In this document: in pieces, positions 63,081-64,000 of the stretch | Layout of the letters: each line of letters starts with the position of its first letter | Position numbering within the stretch: the stretch's first letter is position 1 | Assembly (NCBI GenBank): GCA_018242685.1 | Contig: JAFEBM010000011.1 | Coordinates: 1-64,000 of the forward strand | Direction of reading: 5' to 3' | From: Nitrospira sp. | GTDB taxonomy: Bacteria; Nitrospirota; Nitrospiria; Nitrospirales; Nitrospiraceae | Length of the DNA: 64,000 nucleotides | Translations under genes and position numbers: made by a program | The notes under the pieces: model-generated | What the model was told of the DNA's origin: nothing | Seen by the model: only the letters and a program-made list of their open reading frames with translations | Database searches by the model: none

Positions 63081-64000
63081 ATGCAGAGGTTTCGTGTACT
63101 CACATTCACCCTCGGACTTGGCGTCCTGTTGGGAGCCAGCGGGTGTATCACTATGCCCGGCTCCGCAGGAGCAAAGGTCCATGATGTCACGTTCACCGCG
63201 ACCGAATCGGAAATCGTCATCGACGGGAACGGTGGAAAATACAAAGCCTGGACATTCAACGGTCAGATGCCAGGCCCCGTCGTCCGGGTGACGGAGGGGG
63301 ATACGGTGAACTTCACCCTCGTCAACCCCGCGACGAACGCCAACAGCCATTCAATGGACTTTCACGCAGCTGAGCTTGACTTCTTGAAGAACTACCGCGA
63401 AATCAGGCCGGGCGAGACAATCAAGTATACCTTCGTGGCGAAGAAGCCCGGTGTGTTTTTCTATCACTGCGGCGCATCGCCGATGATCCAGCACATTGCC
63501 CGCGGCATGTTCGGTGCGATCATCGTCGATCCTAAGAACGCGAACGCCTGGCCCAAGGCCGATCGAGAATTTGTCCTAGTGCAGTCCGAACTGTGGAAGA
63601 ACCCGGATAACGTGCAGGCCATGTTCGACCGGAAGTTCGACAATACCGTCTTCAACGGCGGCATCTTCAAATACCATCCCTTTTTCCCGGGAGGCGAGCC
63701 GTTGGAAGTCAAGGTCGGTGAACGGGTACGAATCTATTTCGTGAATGCCGGCCCGAACGAGTTCTCTTCTCTCCATCCAATCGCCGAAATCTGGGACAAT
63801 GTCTACGAAAGCGGCAATCCGGCCAATAAATTTACAGGGGTCCAGACCTATGTGGTCGGTCCGGGCAGCGCAGCCACGTTCGACCTGATCGCTGATGAAC
63901 CGGGAGCCTATCCTGTCGTGACCCACTCTCTAACGGGAGCCTTGCGCGGTGCGATTGCCGTGGTGATAGCCAACCAGAATCCAAAGAAGTATGACAACTT
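63081..64000 (+). CDS. nirK: copper-containing nitrite reductase (NirK), 3' end beyond the window
   Basis: 306 codons are visible and the gene runs off the edge. The signal peptide ends in a possible lipobox (GASGC, C22). Two cupredoxin domains follow. Type 1 copper ligands: H90, C130, H138 and M143 (SHSMDFHAAELD, FYHCGASPMIQHIARGM). Type 2 copper ligands: H95, H129 and H282 (VVTHSLTG). The catalytic Asp93 and His232 equivalents (DFHAAE, SSLHPIAE) are present. It reduces nitrite to NO in the periplasm. Other multicopper oxidases are excluded by this ligand pattern. The true length and any C-terminal extension cannot be seen. Confidence 0.9.
   Translation, partial: MQRFRVLTFTLGLGVLLGASGCITMPGSAGAKVHDVTFTATESEIVIDGNGGKYKAWTFNGQMPGPVVRVTEGDTVNFTLVNPATNANSHSMDFHAAELDFLKNYREIRPGETIKYTFVAKKPGVFFYHCGASPMIQHIARGMFGAIIVDPKNANAWPKADREFVLVQSELWKNPDNVQAMFDRKFDNTVFNGGIFKYHPFFPGGEPLEVKVGERVRIYFVNAGPNEFSSLHPIAEIWDNVYESGNPANKFTGVQTYVVGPGSAATFDLIADEPGAYPVVTHSLTGALRGAIAVVIANQNPKKYDN

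Overview
The window reads as chromosomal DNA of a Nitrospira-like bacterium (phylum Nitrospirota). This is inferred from gene content: a copper nitrite reductase (NirK-type) at the right edge, a periplasmic mono-haem cytochrome c, an Rrf2 regulator with a TSUP exporter, many small secreted or lipoprotein genes, and dense, mostly leftward housekeeping operons of moderately high GC. I saw no rRNA, tRNA, CRISPR array, insertion sequence or prophage. The window is core genome with a few odd spots.

Layout. 1-2674 (+): a good sigma-70 promoter, a small helix-turn-helix protein, mraZ, a RusA-like resolvase and an HD-GYP protein. 2700-5938 (-): a three-gene MacAB-type export system. 6102-9154 (-): accC, accB, efp and aroQ from one strong promoter. 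9260-16720 (-): a TPR protein, coaBC, rpoZ, gmk, yicC, nth, hflX and tsaD, then clpC (16829-19255) with its own promoter and terminator. 19256-22948: nadK, a pyridine-nucleotide oxidoreductase and a dolichol-phosphate-mannose-synthase-like glycosyltransferase; two divergent promoter pairs are visible. 23026-30147 (-): a long run with two lipoproteins, a cyclophilin, a beta-propeller protein, tatC, a DUF465 protein, rimI, tsaB and radA.

30434-47275 is mixed: Rrf2-TSUP, a fibronectin-III lipoprotein, transketolase, cytochrome c, a cupin, a coiled-coil protein, HDOD-sthA, the rtcB-archease RNA repair pair, an M24 peptidase, a giant AsmA-like protein and phosphoglucomutase. 48087-49042 is nearly 1 kb with no intact gene and holds a PIN-toxin remnant. 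49043-53191 (-): mscS, lipA, two unknown genes, a Rieske ferredoxin and an Mrp/NBP35 ATPase. 53419-62728: putA, an exported protein, an SDR, bioD, thiE, an SRPBCC protein, an orphan DGQHR-domain protein, a cysteine-rich secreted protein and queG. 63081 to the end: nirK, cut by the window edge.

The most interesting points are an apparent ATT start codon for hflX, an orphan DndB-like DGQHR protein whose promoter carries an inverted repeat, a 19-bp-arm perfect palindrome at 35496-35534, interlocked inverted repeats upstream of bioD, and mraZ paired with rusA instead of the usual cell-wall cluster. I did not find a clear, complete new multi-gene system. The DGQHR locus is the best candidate for undescribed biology.
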